DNA of 64,000 nt from Glaciecola sp965658765 (GTDB lineage: Bacteria > Pseudomonadota > Gammaproteobacteria > Enterobacterales > Alteromonadaceae): positions 16,764 to 80,763 of the forward strand of contig CBFHTO010000008.1 of NCBI GenBank assembly GCA_965658765.1. Direction: 5' to 3'. Under the pieces are notes generated by a model. It made no database searches. It saw only the letters and a list, made by a program, of their open reading frames with translations, and was not told the origin of the DNA. Every line of letters starts with the position of its first letter. Position 1 is the first letter of the stretch. Positions 33,664-41,885 of the stretch are shown one piece after another. Position numbers and translations under genes: made by a program.

Positions 33664-35130
33664 TCATAAACGCTCATCACATTCAATGGCAACACTAATA
33701 GGCGCATCGGGCTCAACATCAAAGGTGATACGTTTATTTCGATAACCCTCACGGCGACATTCAAGCGTATAAGTACCAGGTTTTAATTTTATTTCTTTTG
33801 TTTCATGCACGCCAACATGACCCACGCCAACCACGGTAACATAGGAGGCGTTGTCTGATTGCACGGTAACTAGCACTTCCGAAGAATAGTATGAGATTAA
33901 TTCTTGTAAGCGATCACCTAAGCTTTTAACCGTAGGAGAAAGTAACGAAGACATCTTTAATTCTTTGAGTAAATTAGCCGCGCTCTGTCTGACGTTTGTA
34001 TCAGATAAACGCTCGGGGCGATTTACAAACGATTTTAAGCGAGCTTGATGACGCAAGACCTGCTGCGTTAATTGGCTCAATTCAATCAATTCTTCATCTT
34101 GAGGAAATTCTGCCAAAATAGTAGCGATCTGCTGGTCAAGCATCGGCCATTTATCCTCTGAAGCCATCTTTGTTAATGTTTGCTTCGTTCGAATTAGGTT
34201 TTCATTAGCCTCAAGCTCGTCAAGCTCTTGACGTAATAACTGTGCACCAAGGCTGTTTGGTTTAATCGTGGCCGCTTCTGCCAGAAAAGATCTGGCTCGT
34301 TGATATTCTCTTTTATCAATAGCTTGTCGCACTTGTTTTAGCTTTGCTTCTAAGCTCGATTTTTGATACTCATCACTTACTTCTTTGAGCTCACGAGCCA
34401 AATTGGTTTGGTTTGGATCAATATCAATAATGCTTTGCAATAAGTCTATTTGCTTGCTCAGATCTCGTTCTACCTCAGCAACCTCTAATGCCTGCATTAA
34501 GCCAATAATTTCTTGCTGTGCTTCAAGTTTTGATTGCAACTCTGACAATCTTGGATGGGCGGGATTTAGCTCTCGCGCCTTCGATAATGAAAGTGCAGCC
34601 TGATTAAATTGGCCCTGATCAATGTACTTCTCAGATTCGCTTAAATATTTACTAGTAGCCTGCTGCCAGCGTTCTATGAGCGCTTTGGCATCTCGCTGCA
34701 TTTCCCTGAAAGCACTAAGCGCAAGGTCAAAACGCCCTCTGGCAAAATCGTTCAACATTTTGTCTTTTTGAAGTGAAAAGCCGCTACTAGTCTCATTCTC
34801 AAAATCAGCCAGTATAATTTGCTCAATTTTGGGCTGAACAAGCATCTCATATTGACTTAGCTCATCTTTGAACACTTCTCGCAGCTGTTCAAGCTCCTTT
34901 GCACTCAACTCCTGATTGGGAACATTTGTTGCTAGCTCGTCCTGAGCCTCAGCTTCACCGTATTGAAAAGCCAAGTACACAATCACTATCAAAAAAACCA
35001 ATAAGAAACCAAACACATAAAAACGCAGCACCTTTTTACGCTGTTCTTGATGAGCTCGTATTTTTTCATCAGTGTGCTTAGCCTGCTCTGTTAAAAGCTC
35101 TTCTGGCTTACCTGGATTTTGGTTTTGCAT
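33664..35130 (-). CDS. Membrane-anchored helical (TPR-like) protein with C-terminal PEGA domain
   Basis: The 488-residue protein has a basic N-terminus, a membrane helix at 34-57 and a long acidic helical region (about 75-400). That region includes repeats resembling tetratricopeptides such as YIDQGQFNQAALSLSKARELNP and IDKREYQRARSFLAEAATIKP. A C-terminal PEGA domain (about 425-485) contains GVHETKEIKLKPGTYTLECRREGY. It is likely a periplasmic scaffold that binds partners or peptidoglycan-linked material. It lies 42 bases upstream of the PEGA-SUMF1 gene. I recognise the domain types but not a named family. Confidence 0.75.
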   Translation of the reverse strand: MQNQNPGKPEELLTEQAKHTDEKIRAHQEQRKKVLRFYVFGFLLVFLIVIVYLAFQYGEAEAQDELATNVPNQELSAKELEQLREVFKDELSQYEMLVQPKIEQIILADFENETSSGFSLQKDKMLNDFARGRFDLALSAFREMQRDAKALIERWQQATSKYLSESEKYIDQGQFNQAALSLSKARELNPAHPRLSELQSKLEAQQEIIGLMQALEVAEVERDLSKQIDLLQSIIDIDPNQTNLARELKEVSDEYQKSSLEAKLKQVRQAIDKREYQRARSFLAEAATIKPNSLGAQLLRQELDELEANENLIRTKQTLTKMASEDKWPMLDQQIATILAEFPQDEELIELSQLTQQVLRHQARLKSFVNRPERLSDTNVRQSAANLLKELKMSSLLSPTVKSLGDRLQELISYYSSEVLVTVQSDNASYVTVVGVGHVGVHETKEIKLKPGTYTLECRREGYRNKRITFDVEPDAPISVAIECDERL

Positions 35131-35187
35131 TGAACCGCGCTTCCTCTCTATTCAGCAAGTAATATCGACTTTCGCCAAACTTCTTTT

Positions 35188-36498
35188 TTATAATTGAATA
35201 TCAGGGGTTTTCTCTTGTTCAAATAATTTTCGCAGATGGGTCTTCCACTGTAGGTATTGTTCCTGTGCCGTTCCTTGTAGCTCTATTGTCTCATCTTCAA
35301 ACTCAATAACTGTGTTACTCACACTCAAGTCTAAAGCCTTTCCTTGCTCGTCGATGATTGCGCTGTGTTGTTTCATGCGCGCGTTATTCTGAAACGCATC
35401 GTTAATTGCCCATACCGAACCTATACCTGCAAGCACTGCACCAGCCTCACCTGCAGAAGAACCACTATTTTTGGCAAGAACCGCAGCAATAATGGCTGCA
35501 CCAACCCCTAGCAGAGCTTTTGAGTTTCGCTCAAACTGCGCTTCTCGAGCAGCAATAATTTCGGGAAGTGTTTCAGCCTGCCATGTTGAATAGGCGTCTT
35601 TTGTTTCGGCTTGGAATACGTCATAGTTATTTTGCAGAGTGTCTACAAATAAAAGCTCCTGAGCACGTAAATCCTTTATCCTTGCAAGCATCGGATCGTT
35701 CTCATCTGGTAAGCCCGTCAACTCAAACTTGTAATAACGTTGTCCGTTCTTCTTTTTCAATTCGGTGGTTAGAAATTGATCGTAATTTTCAGGGGAATAA
35801 TAACGAGCATAGCGCATTAGTGACATATTTTTAATATATTGCTTTTCAGGTTCATCAAGCTCACGAAGCACTTCTACTACGAAATCGCTGGCTCTATTAA
35901 AGACTGGCTCATAAGGGTTCTTATCTAAATTTCGTTGGTCACGCATAAACCCTTTTGAGACTGTATGCTCAAAGTTTTTTTCCCCTAAAATCTCCCCAGT
36001 ACTGTCTATTACCGTAACCGCTATTTCAACGACTTCGCTGTCAGAGTGTTTAATTTGCCCTAAAACAAATAGGTCTGAGGGAGTACTAGCATCCGGCACA
36101 ACACTCACACTGCCAAAAACTCGCTTTTTGTCTAGAGCCGATTTCATCTCAGCAGCAAACAACTTCGCTTCTGTTCTGCGCAATTGCGGCCAAATGCCTT
36201 CCTCGACTAATTTGTCTGAATCTATATCACCGTAATCATCAAGGGGGAAGCCTGGATCAAACGCAGGTATCGCAAGATCTAAAAAAATATTTGCCTTTGT
36301 CAGCTCATCCTGAGGCTGTGTGCTTGGTGACTCGATGGGCGTCGGGCCAACTAATATAGGCTCTTTAAAGCGATTGGAAGTTGTATTGCAGCCCGCTAAA
36401 ACAAGTAAGACAATCAAAATAAACATGACTGTCTTGACCATCGAGTTCACTAAAGTAGGTGTTTTATTACACTCAATTGGATGATGTGGCTTTTGCAT
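35188..36498 (-). CDS. Predicted lipoprotein of the VWA/TolQ-like cluster
   Basis: The 436-residue protein has a signal sequence with lipobox VLAGC, then a periplasmic body. Two starts are possible: ATG 36498, with a GAGGA about 12 bases upstream, leaves a 19-residue leader; ATG 36441 gives a textbook lipoprotein signal (MVKTVMFILIVLLVLAGC) but lacks a Shine-Dalgarno sequence. A region about 50-180 resembles lipoproteins that reach a periplasmic beta domain. A hydrophobic Ala/Gly-rich stretch (ALLGVGAAIIAAVLA, AGAVLAGIGSV) near 330-365 may insert in a membrane. No family can be named. Its place suggests the outer-membrane or periplasmic end of the complex. Confidence 0.65.
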   Translation of the reverse strand: MQKPHHPIECNKTPTLVNSMVKTVMFILIVLLVLAGCNTTSNRFKEPILVGPTPIESPSTQPQDELTKANIFLDLAIPAFDPGFPLDDYGDIDSDKLVEEGIWPQLRRTEAKLFAAEMKSALDKKRVFGSVSVVPDASTPSDLFVLGQIKHSDSEVVEIAVTVIDSTGEILGEKNFEHTVSKGFMRDQRNLDKNPYEPVFNRASDFVVEVLRELDEPEKQYIKNMSLMRYARYYSPENYDQFLTTELKKKNGQRYYKFELTGLPDENDPMLARIKDLRAQELLFVDTLQNNYDVFQAETKDAYSTWQAETLPEIIAAREAQFERNSKALLGVGAAIIAAVLAKNSGSSAGEAGAVLAGIGSVWAINDAFQNNARMKQHSAIIDEQGKALDLSVSNTVIEFEDETIELQGTAQEQYLQWKTHLRKLFEQEKTPDIQL

Positions 36499-36608
36499 TT
36501 TTCCGGCTTGTCCTCAACGAAACTTGTGGATATAAAGTAAACTTACGACTAAAAACTGTAGCATCAAAAATCCATAGAATTCCCATTATATTTTTCGAAA
36601 CACATTGG

Positions 36609-37379
36609 CTAGCCACACTGATAATTTGCGTATTGTTCTTTCAATCCCTTAAGCATAACAGTATCTTTGGTCGTTTGAATCTCTTGAAATAATAGTTTAC
36701 AAATAATTTTGTCATTGTCCTTTGGTGCAATCACTCCTCGCTTTGCAGGCGTAACTGACTCAGAAGGTGGTAATTTCGGTACACTCGAATTGATAGACTC
36801 ATCAGAAATCACACCATTTTGACTCTGGCTTTTGTTTTCGGAACCGTCTGTGGCTTGGCCACCTTGCTCCACATTTTCGGAAGCGCCCTCCCCGTTAAGA
36901 TCACCTTGACCAGTGCTACCTGCTCCTGAGCCCCCTCCATTGCCGGTAGAACCAGTATTAGCGTTAGCGCTGACTTGATTAACACAACTGCTGTATTTAT
37001 CGATAGACTCATACAAGGTGCCTTCAAGTAACGCGATCTTTTCTTCTTTCGTCAGTAGTTCGGCTTCATGGTCTTGTAAACTAACAACTGTACAATTATA
37101 AAGCTCTGTTTCGTCAGTTGTTGGTTGTAGACTACTTTCTTGTCCTTGGCTTGATGAAACATTGCTTAGGAATAGACTGCTCGCTAATGAAGCGCTAGAT
37201 TGGTACTGACCGTCCAAATAACTAAGAGGGGGTGATACTGGAGGCGGAAACGCAATACTCTGAGGCGGCACCTGTGCAGCCAATGCATCACTTAAAGGAT
37301 TCAGCATGAAAAAAGCAAAAAATAAATTTGTTAACAATAGTGGAGTGTTCAATGTACTTTTCAACAAAGCTAATTTCAT
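36609..37379 (-). CDS. Secreted low-complexity protein at the start of the VWA/TolQ-like cluster
   Basis: The 256-residue precursor has a signal peptide (hydrophobic about 12-30, cleavage probably after ALA). A Pro/Ser-rich mature start follows, then a short helical segment with two Cys, and a Gly/Ser/Asn/Gln linker (about 140-200) such as GSTGNGGGSGAGSTG. A C-terminal piece has Cys residues (IICKLLFQEI and the terminal NYQCG). Four cysteines could form disulfides. It is the first gene of the leftward run, 110 bases before the lipoprotein. No homologous family is known to me. It may be a flexible periplasmic tether. Confidence 0.6.
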   Translation of the reverse strand: MKLALLKSTLNTPLLLTNLFFAFFMLNPLSDALAAQVPPQSIAFPPPVSPPLSYLDGQYQSSASLASSLFLSNVSSSQGQESSLQPTTDETELYNCTVVSLQDHEAELLTKEEKIALLEGTLYESIDKYSSCVNQVSANANTGSTGNGGGSGAGSTGQGDLNGEGASENVEQGGQATDGSENKSQSQNGVISDESINSSVPKLPPSESVTPAKRGVIAPKDNDKIICKLLFQEIQTTKDTVMLKGLKEQYANYQCG

Positions 37380-37488
37380 ATGTAGACCTCTTTACTCATT
37401 CTTCAAGCACCACGGCGAGTCAAAACGAGTTCTAATATTAAATAGAGTGTTTTAACTAAAAAAGGTTCAGTAAGGCTCGGTAATGCGC

Positions 37489-37800
37489 TTATGGGTGTTC
37501 TTGATAACTCAATTTGTAGTGATTGGAAAGACCGACAATAATGCGCTTTAAACCTTGAACGCTGCATTCTTGGTCCTCAATAAGAACAAAGTCTAGCGCA
37601 CTGGTACCTTTTCGAATTTGACACTTTTTTCTATCAACGCAATCTTGAATACCACCATATTCTGGAGCGAGCTCCCATCCTTGTTCTAGATAATCCTGTA
37701 AAATGCTTATGCAGGTTTCAAAGGGAATACTTTTGATTATGGCAAGTCCTTTGCGCTGAAATGACTTGGCTTTGAATTGATCTATCCATCCTTTAATCAT
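37489..37800 (-). CDS. Uncharacterised small cytoplasmic protein
   Basis: The 103-residue protein has no signal peptide or membrane helix. It has three cysteines, and segments such as FETCISILQDYLEQGWELAPEYGG and SALDFVLIEDQECSVQGLKRIIVGLSNHY. It is not recognisable. It lies 109 bases upstream of the VWA/TolQ-like cluster on the same strand and 95 bases from divergent cca. Whether it belongs to the cluster is undecided. Length and absence of stop codons over 103 codons support a real gene. Confidence 0.5.
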   Translation of the reverse strand: MIKGWIDQFKAKSFQRKGLAIIKSIPFETCISILQDYLEQGWELAPEYGGIQDCVDRKKCQIRKGTSALDFVLIEDQECSVQGLKRIIVGLSNHYKLSYQEHP

Positions 37801-37895
37801 ACTTGCGTCCTACTATTCTGGTATTTGTTGACTAAGCTTCATCAAAACATTGTATACATTTATACTATGATTACAGAATTTGATAAATAACTAAC

Positions 37896-39125
37896 ATGCT
37901 TGATACAAAAAATATCTTTTTAGTAGGTGGTGCGGTGCGCGATCAGCTCCTTGGGCGAAAAGCCTTTGATAAGGATTATGTCGTCGTTGGCTCGAGCGTG
38001 TCCGAAATGAAAAAGGCGGGCTTTCAGCAAGTTGGAAAAGATTTTCCCGTTTTTTTACATCCGTTAACAAAGGACGAGTACGCACTGGCTCGCACAGAGA
38101 AAAAAGTCAGCAAAGGTTACACCGGCTTTAAAGTAGATTCATCAAAAAAAGTAAGCTTAGAAGACGACTTAGCGCGCCGGGATTTAACCATAAACGCAAT
38201 GGCTAAAGACCTAGACGGAAACATCATTGACCCCTTCAATGGTCAGCAAGATTTACGCAGTAAGGTACTTAAACACACTACTTCAGCGTTTTCTGAAGAC
38301 CCTGTTAGAGTGCTAAGGACAGCTCGTTTCTTGGCAAGGTACGGGAAAAACTGGACTATTGATAAATCAACCAAAGCCCTATTTCTAGAAATAAGAAACA
38401 AAGGCGAATTACAACATCTAGTGCCCGAACGCGTATGGAAGGAAACTGAAAAAGCGCTTGCCGAAGACACTCCGAGCCTATATTTTGCAACGCTAATTGG
38501 CCTAGATATTTTTCCTGAACTTGATGTACTTGAACGTTGCAAGCCACTTGCCTTAGATACTGAGCATCAAAATCGATACGAAGAAGTAATGGCGATACTA
38601 GATGCTTCAGTCAACAATCTAAGCACGATCGATGAACGTTTTACTTTGCTGTGTCTATGTTTAAGTGATCCGCAAGTATCTAGCCAAAATAAAGGAATGG
38701 ATCCCACACAAAAGCATCTATGCGAACGATTAAAAGTACCCAATCGTATTTCTGAATTAGTACATTGTTGCCAAACCCTATATCGGGTCTATCCACATAC
38801 TAGTGAACTAAAGCCAGACGCCTTTTATGAGCTCATTGTTCAGCAAACACAAGCCTTATCAAAACCCGAGAGATTTAACAAAGTTCTTAATGTTTGTAAG
38901 CACTTGCTACTATCAATAAGCAATAAAAATAAAGAAAAAAATTATAAAGCAACGAAGAGCTATAATTTACTTTATAACAATATGATTACTCGTTTACGTA
39001 GTTTAGATACAAAAACTCCAGTAAAACAAGCAATGGATAAAGGCGTATCGGGTACAGAGTTAGGGCGTATCGTTAAAGCCACTCAAACACAAGAAATCGC
39101 TTATCTACTTCGTGAGTATAAATGA
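37896..39125 (+). CDS. cca: CCA tRNA nucleotidyltransferase with degenerate HD domain
   Basis: The enzyme adds or repairs the 3' CCA end of tRNA. The class II head has LVGGAVRDQLLG and the catalytic DKD (Asp25, Asp27), with the RRDLTINAMA (nucleotide-binding) and EDPVRVLRTARFLARY segments. The 409-residue length is that of the E. coli multifunctional form, which has a C-terminal HD phosphohydrolase. Here the region that should hold the HD motif reads LLCLCLSD (about 251-258) with no His-Asp pair, and the preceding conserved His is also absent. Nucleotidyltransfer should remain; the phosphatase and phosphodiesterase activities are probably lost. Confidence 0.93.
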   Translation: MLDTKNIFLVGGAVRDQLLGRKAFDKDYVVVGSSVSEMKKAGFQQVGKDFPVFLHPLTKDEYALARTEKKVSKGYTGFKVDSSKKVSLEDDLARRDLTINAMAKDLDGNIIDPFNGQQDLRSKVLKHTTSAFSEDPVRVLRTARFLARYGKNWTIDKSTKALFLEIRNKGELQHLVPERVWKETEKALAEDTPSLYFATLIGLDIFPELDVLERCKPLALDTEHQNRYEEVMAILDASVNNLSTIDERFTLLCLCLSDPQVSSQNKGMDPTQKHLCERLKVPNRISELVHCCQTLYRVYPHTSELKPDAFYELIVQQTQALSKPERFNKVLNVCKHLLLSISNKNKEKNYKATKSYNLLYNNMITRLRSLDTKTPVKQAMDKGVSGTELGRIVKATQTQEIAYLLREYK

Positions 39126-39134
39126 CTTTAATTG

Positions 39135-40079
39135 TTACTTGTTTAGCGCTCGAATATGACCGTGATTAAGCAGGGCAACAAAAACACTACCACCGAGGGC
39201 ATTCCCCAACAAGATAATCGCTAAACTGACGGAGATTTGTTCTAGAGTAAAAGCGTTAGATAAAAAGTATGCGACAAATAATTCAACAGACCCTGCAATT
39301 GAATGGTGTAATCCGCCTACACCGATAATGAAAGTCACAATGTATATACATAAGATTTGGCTAGTGGTGGAATGCGTAGATAATATCGTCCAGGCGCCAA
39401 TGGCCATTAACCATCCTGCTAATATAGCACTGAAGAATAAAGACCGGCTTTCATAGCTAAGCACATGGTTTGCAATGATTTTATAGCCCTCTCCCGCGTG
39501 AATAACAGGCTCTGAGGCTGCTAGCAGTGCCGCTATTATCACAGCACCTATCAAATTACCGAAAATAACGATTGCCCACAATCTCAGCATACTACTGAGT
39601 CTTGCGACACCATCTAAAACAGGGTAAAACGCAGTGGCGGTGTGCTCTGTAAACAACTGAGTTCTACTTAGTATGCACAATACAAACCCGAGCGGGTAAA
39701 CCAAAGCGATTAAAATTTTGTTAAAGCTATTTTCAATCGGCCCTACAATCGAAGCCATAACACCAACGGCCATGACTGTAAAACCTATGATCATTCCGCC
39801 GGCAATGGAAGATAGAAAAAGCGACAAGGATGGACGTTCAAGCTGTTGTTTACCCTCTTCTATAGCCATTTCCAATACATCATCGGCATGCCTAAACGTT
39901 TCGTCAGTGCGTTTTACAATAACCGATTGATATTGGACACTCTCTCGTTGACGCTCCTCAGAACGCTCAAGGACTTCCCTATTCGAAATTGGCTCACCCT
40001 GCTCAGACACAATCTTAGGCGTTTCTTCACTACTGCTATGTTGTTTCACTTGGTTGTTTTGTTCGTTTTCCATACCCAC
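39135..40079 (-). CDS. Formate/nitrite transporter (FNT) family channel, YfdC-like
   Basis: The 314-residue protein has a charged cytoplasmic N-terminus (about 1-75) and six hydrophobic segments with FNT signatures. Those seen are GGMIIGFTVMAVGVM, GFVLCILSRTQLFTEHT, LWAIVIFGNLIGAVI, AILAGWLMAIGAWTIL, and HHSIAGSVELFVAYFL with the central His-containing loop. The long N-terminal extension and these sequences are like E. coli YfdC. It probably conducts small monovalent anions such as formate, but selectivity cannot be read from this. It converges with cca (9 bases between stops). Confidence 0.85.
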   Translation of the reverse strand: MGMENEQNNQVKQHSSSEETPKIVSEQGEPISNREVLERSEERQRESVQYQSVIVKRTDETFRHADDVLEMAIEEGKQQLERPSLSLFLSSIAGGMIIGFTVMAVGVMASIVGPIENSFNKILIALVYPLGFVLCILSRTQLFTEHTATAFYPVLDGVARLSSMLRLWAIVIFGNLIGAVIIAALLAASEPVIHAGEGYKIIANHVLSYESRSLFFSAILAGWLMAIGAWTILSTHSTTSQILCIYIVTFIIGVGGLHHSIAGSVELFVAYFLSNAFTLEQISVSLAIILLGNALGGSVFVALLNHGHIRALNK

Positions 40080-40643
40080 CCTTAAGCTGGCCTAATAATC
40101 GCTTGTCAACAAACAATACTTTTCTCACACACCTCATCACTCTGTATGCAGATCTACAGTTATGTTTATTTCAACGGCCAAATAAACCATTATTACAAAT
40201 ATCGTTCCAGATGACTGAATAACAGTGAATAAAAGAGCAAAAATGGCCAGAAGGCTTAATAGACCTTGCAGTTTCTCATGTTGAATGGTGTCAACGACGT
40301 AGGAAAAAATTCAAATTAATAAGAAAGATGAGACATACGGAGGTAGAATTTACACTGGCTTACGAAAATTTGACCGACATATCAATACAATCACGCTAGC
40401 GTGACGAAAGCATGCAAGCAGGGGATAAGAAATAATCATTCTTGCAAAATATGATTTTTGAACAAAAACAGTAAACTCAACAAATGAGTCAATGATTATT
40501 GGATCTTTCCTCGCTATACTTAATTAGCAATAAGGGAGTGCCGAATAGCCAGATCGCGCTTAAAGTAGCACTAAAAACTCGGCTTTTTTGCGTTTTCCCT
40601 ACTTATGCATCAATACACAAATATAACGATAAAGGAACTACAA
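40080..40643. other. 564-base gap with a perfect 14-bp palindrome
   Basis: No supported gene. TCACGCTAGCGTGA at 40391-40404 is a perfect palindrome. The last 100 bases should hold the promoter of the Pmp3-like gene. A 71-codon ORF from 40499 overlaps that gene in another frame and is not convincing. A small RNA is possible but I see no evidence beyond the gap size. Confidence 0.4.
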
Positions 40644-40802
40644 ATGGACATCATCAGAATTATTTTAGCCATCATACTCCCGCCCGTTGGCGTATTCCTT
40701 CAAGTGGGTTTTAGCGGTGCGTTCTTTTTAAACATTCTGCTCACGATTTTAGGCTATATACCAGGAATAGTGCATGCAGTATGGATAATTGCTAAGCGCT
40801 AA
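40644..40802 (+). CDS. YqaE/Pmp3 family small membrane protein
   Basis: The 52-residue protein is nearly all hydrophobic: two helices around PPVGVFLQVGFSGAFFLNILLTILGYIPGIVHAVWII, given here by its key residues PPVGV, FFLNILLT and YIPGIVHA. That is the Pmp3/YqaE signature. AAGGA lies 8 bases before the ATG at 40644; the upstream ATG at 40605 adds 13 odd residues and is rejected. Pmp3 proteins affect membrane potential and salt or cold tolerance in yeast and plants; the bacterial role is less clear. Confidence 0.88.
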   Translation: MDIIRIILAIILPPVGVFLQVGFSGAFFLNILLTILGYIPGIVHAVWIIAKR

Positions 40803-40897
40803 TCACGATTACACGATTAACAGTGAAATAAAGTAATAGCCTAATAAAAAGCTGACGACAAATGCTTGGGTTTAGGCATTGCTTTCATTGCTTACCA

Positions 40898-41518
40898 TTA
40901 CAAGCGTCTTAATTCATCAAGGCATAGTTCTCTACTGTTCATGTACGGTACTATAATACTCGCAATGGCGCGTTTGACATGTTGTTGATGGTCAATCAGA
41001 TATTTTTGCTCTAATCCAAGCCGGGTTCGAATAAAACGCAGGCCTTGCCAAACCGAAATCAATGTCTCTGCAACGTACTGGAAGTCAAAAGGCACGTTGA
41101 ACACATTCTTTTTTTGCGCGATTTTCAAACGCTCTTCCACAATGTCAGCGCATGCGCCATAGGAACTATCAAATAAGAGCTGAGCGAGACTCGGTTTGCT
41201 GACCGCCTGCAAAGTCAATAGCAGTTCTAAACGTGCAGTCCCTTTATCAGTGACCAAGCCCATAAAGTTCATACCTAAATCATACAATACTTTTAATAAT
41301 TGCGTTCGACTGTCCAATGTTGAGTCAATATGCAATTCCATTTTTTGCGCTTCGTTGACGAGGATATGCTCCATGACATCTTCAACGTGATTAAACGAAT
41401 CTCTAAACTCCTGTTTTAAGTCTTGACTTATATCCTCCAACTCTTCCATCTCAAATGAGGTTTGTTCACTATTTACGATATAAGTGCGTAGTCTTTCTAA
41501 TAATATTTTTGTTGGCAT
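40898..41518 (-). CDS. TetR-like regulator with divergent DNA-binding region
   Basis: The 206-residue all-helical protein aligns in layout with TetR regulators. An N-terminal stretch about 1-50 (SFEMEELEDISQDLKQEFRDSF then EDVMEHILVNEA) matches the HTH-plus-helix-4 pattern, but the usual Thr/Ser and Gly of the turn are not seen. The helical ligand-binding part about 65-206 has HQQHVKRAIASIIVPYM near its end, as in TetR C-terminal dimerisation helices. The ligand is unknown, and so is the target. It converges with the Pmp3-like gene. The assignment rests on pattern, not on a clear family motif. Confidence 0.6.
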   Translation of the reverse strand: MPTKILLERLRTYIVNSEQTSFEMEELEDISQDLKQEFRDSFNHVEDVMEHILVNEAQKMELHIDSTLDSRTQLLKVLYDLGMNFMGLVTDKGTARLELLLTLQAVSKPSLAQLLFDSSYGACADIVEERLKIAQKKNVFNVPFDFQYVAETLISVWQGLRFIRTRLGLEQKYLIDHQQHVKRAIASIIVPYMNSRELCLDELRRL

Positions 41519-41885
41519 TCTTCTCTATATTTATTTTTATGACTTGAACTACGTTATTAGGAAGTTTAATCATCCTAACCCTGCGTCTATATACTGTATC
41601 AAACCTTAACTGCATTTGGCCGTGAATAACTGACGCACAAATCTAGTACTATTCTGCGTTCTGAGGCTTAGTTGTGAGGCTTAGTTCTAGGCGCAGCCTA
41701 ACAATAGACAACTTTTCATGATCTACTAATTAGTAATTTTACGGGATTACGATTTTTCACATATTGCTCAGGATACTATCGTAACTTTTCATAAACCTAA
41801 GGTCTTTATAAACTCGGTGACGTAGCGCAGAGATCCCCTAATGAAAATTTATGAGCCAAAAGGTAGCATGAAGGCTATAGAGGAT
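41519..41885. other. 367-base gap with a 13-bp tandem repeat
   Basis: It holds two adjacent near-identical 13-base units, TGAGGCTTAGTTG and TGAGGCTTAGTTC (41662-41687). Otherwise I see no gene, RNA or clear terminator. It lies upstream of the TetR-like gene and downstream of a diguanylate cyclase gene, both on the minus strand. Confidence 0.5.

Noticed and set aside
40391..40404. Palindrome TCACGCTAGCGTGA as operator
   Set aside because: Perfect palindrome, but about 240 bases from the nearest start and with no second copy seen, so no role can be supported.
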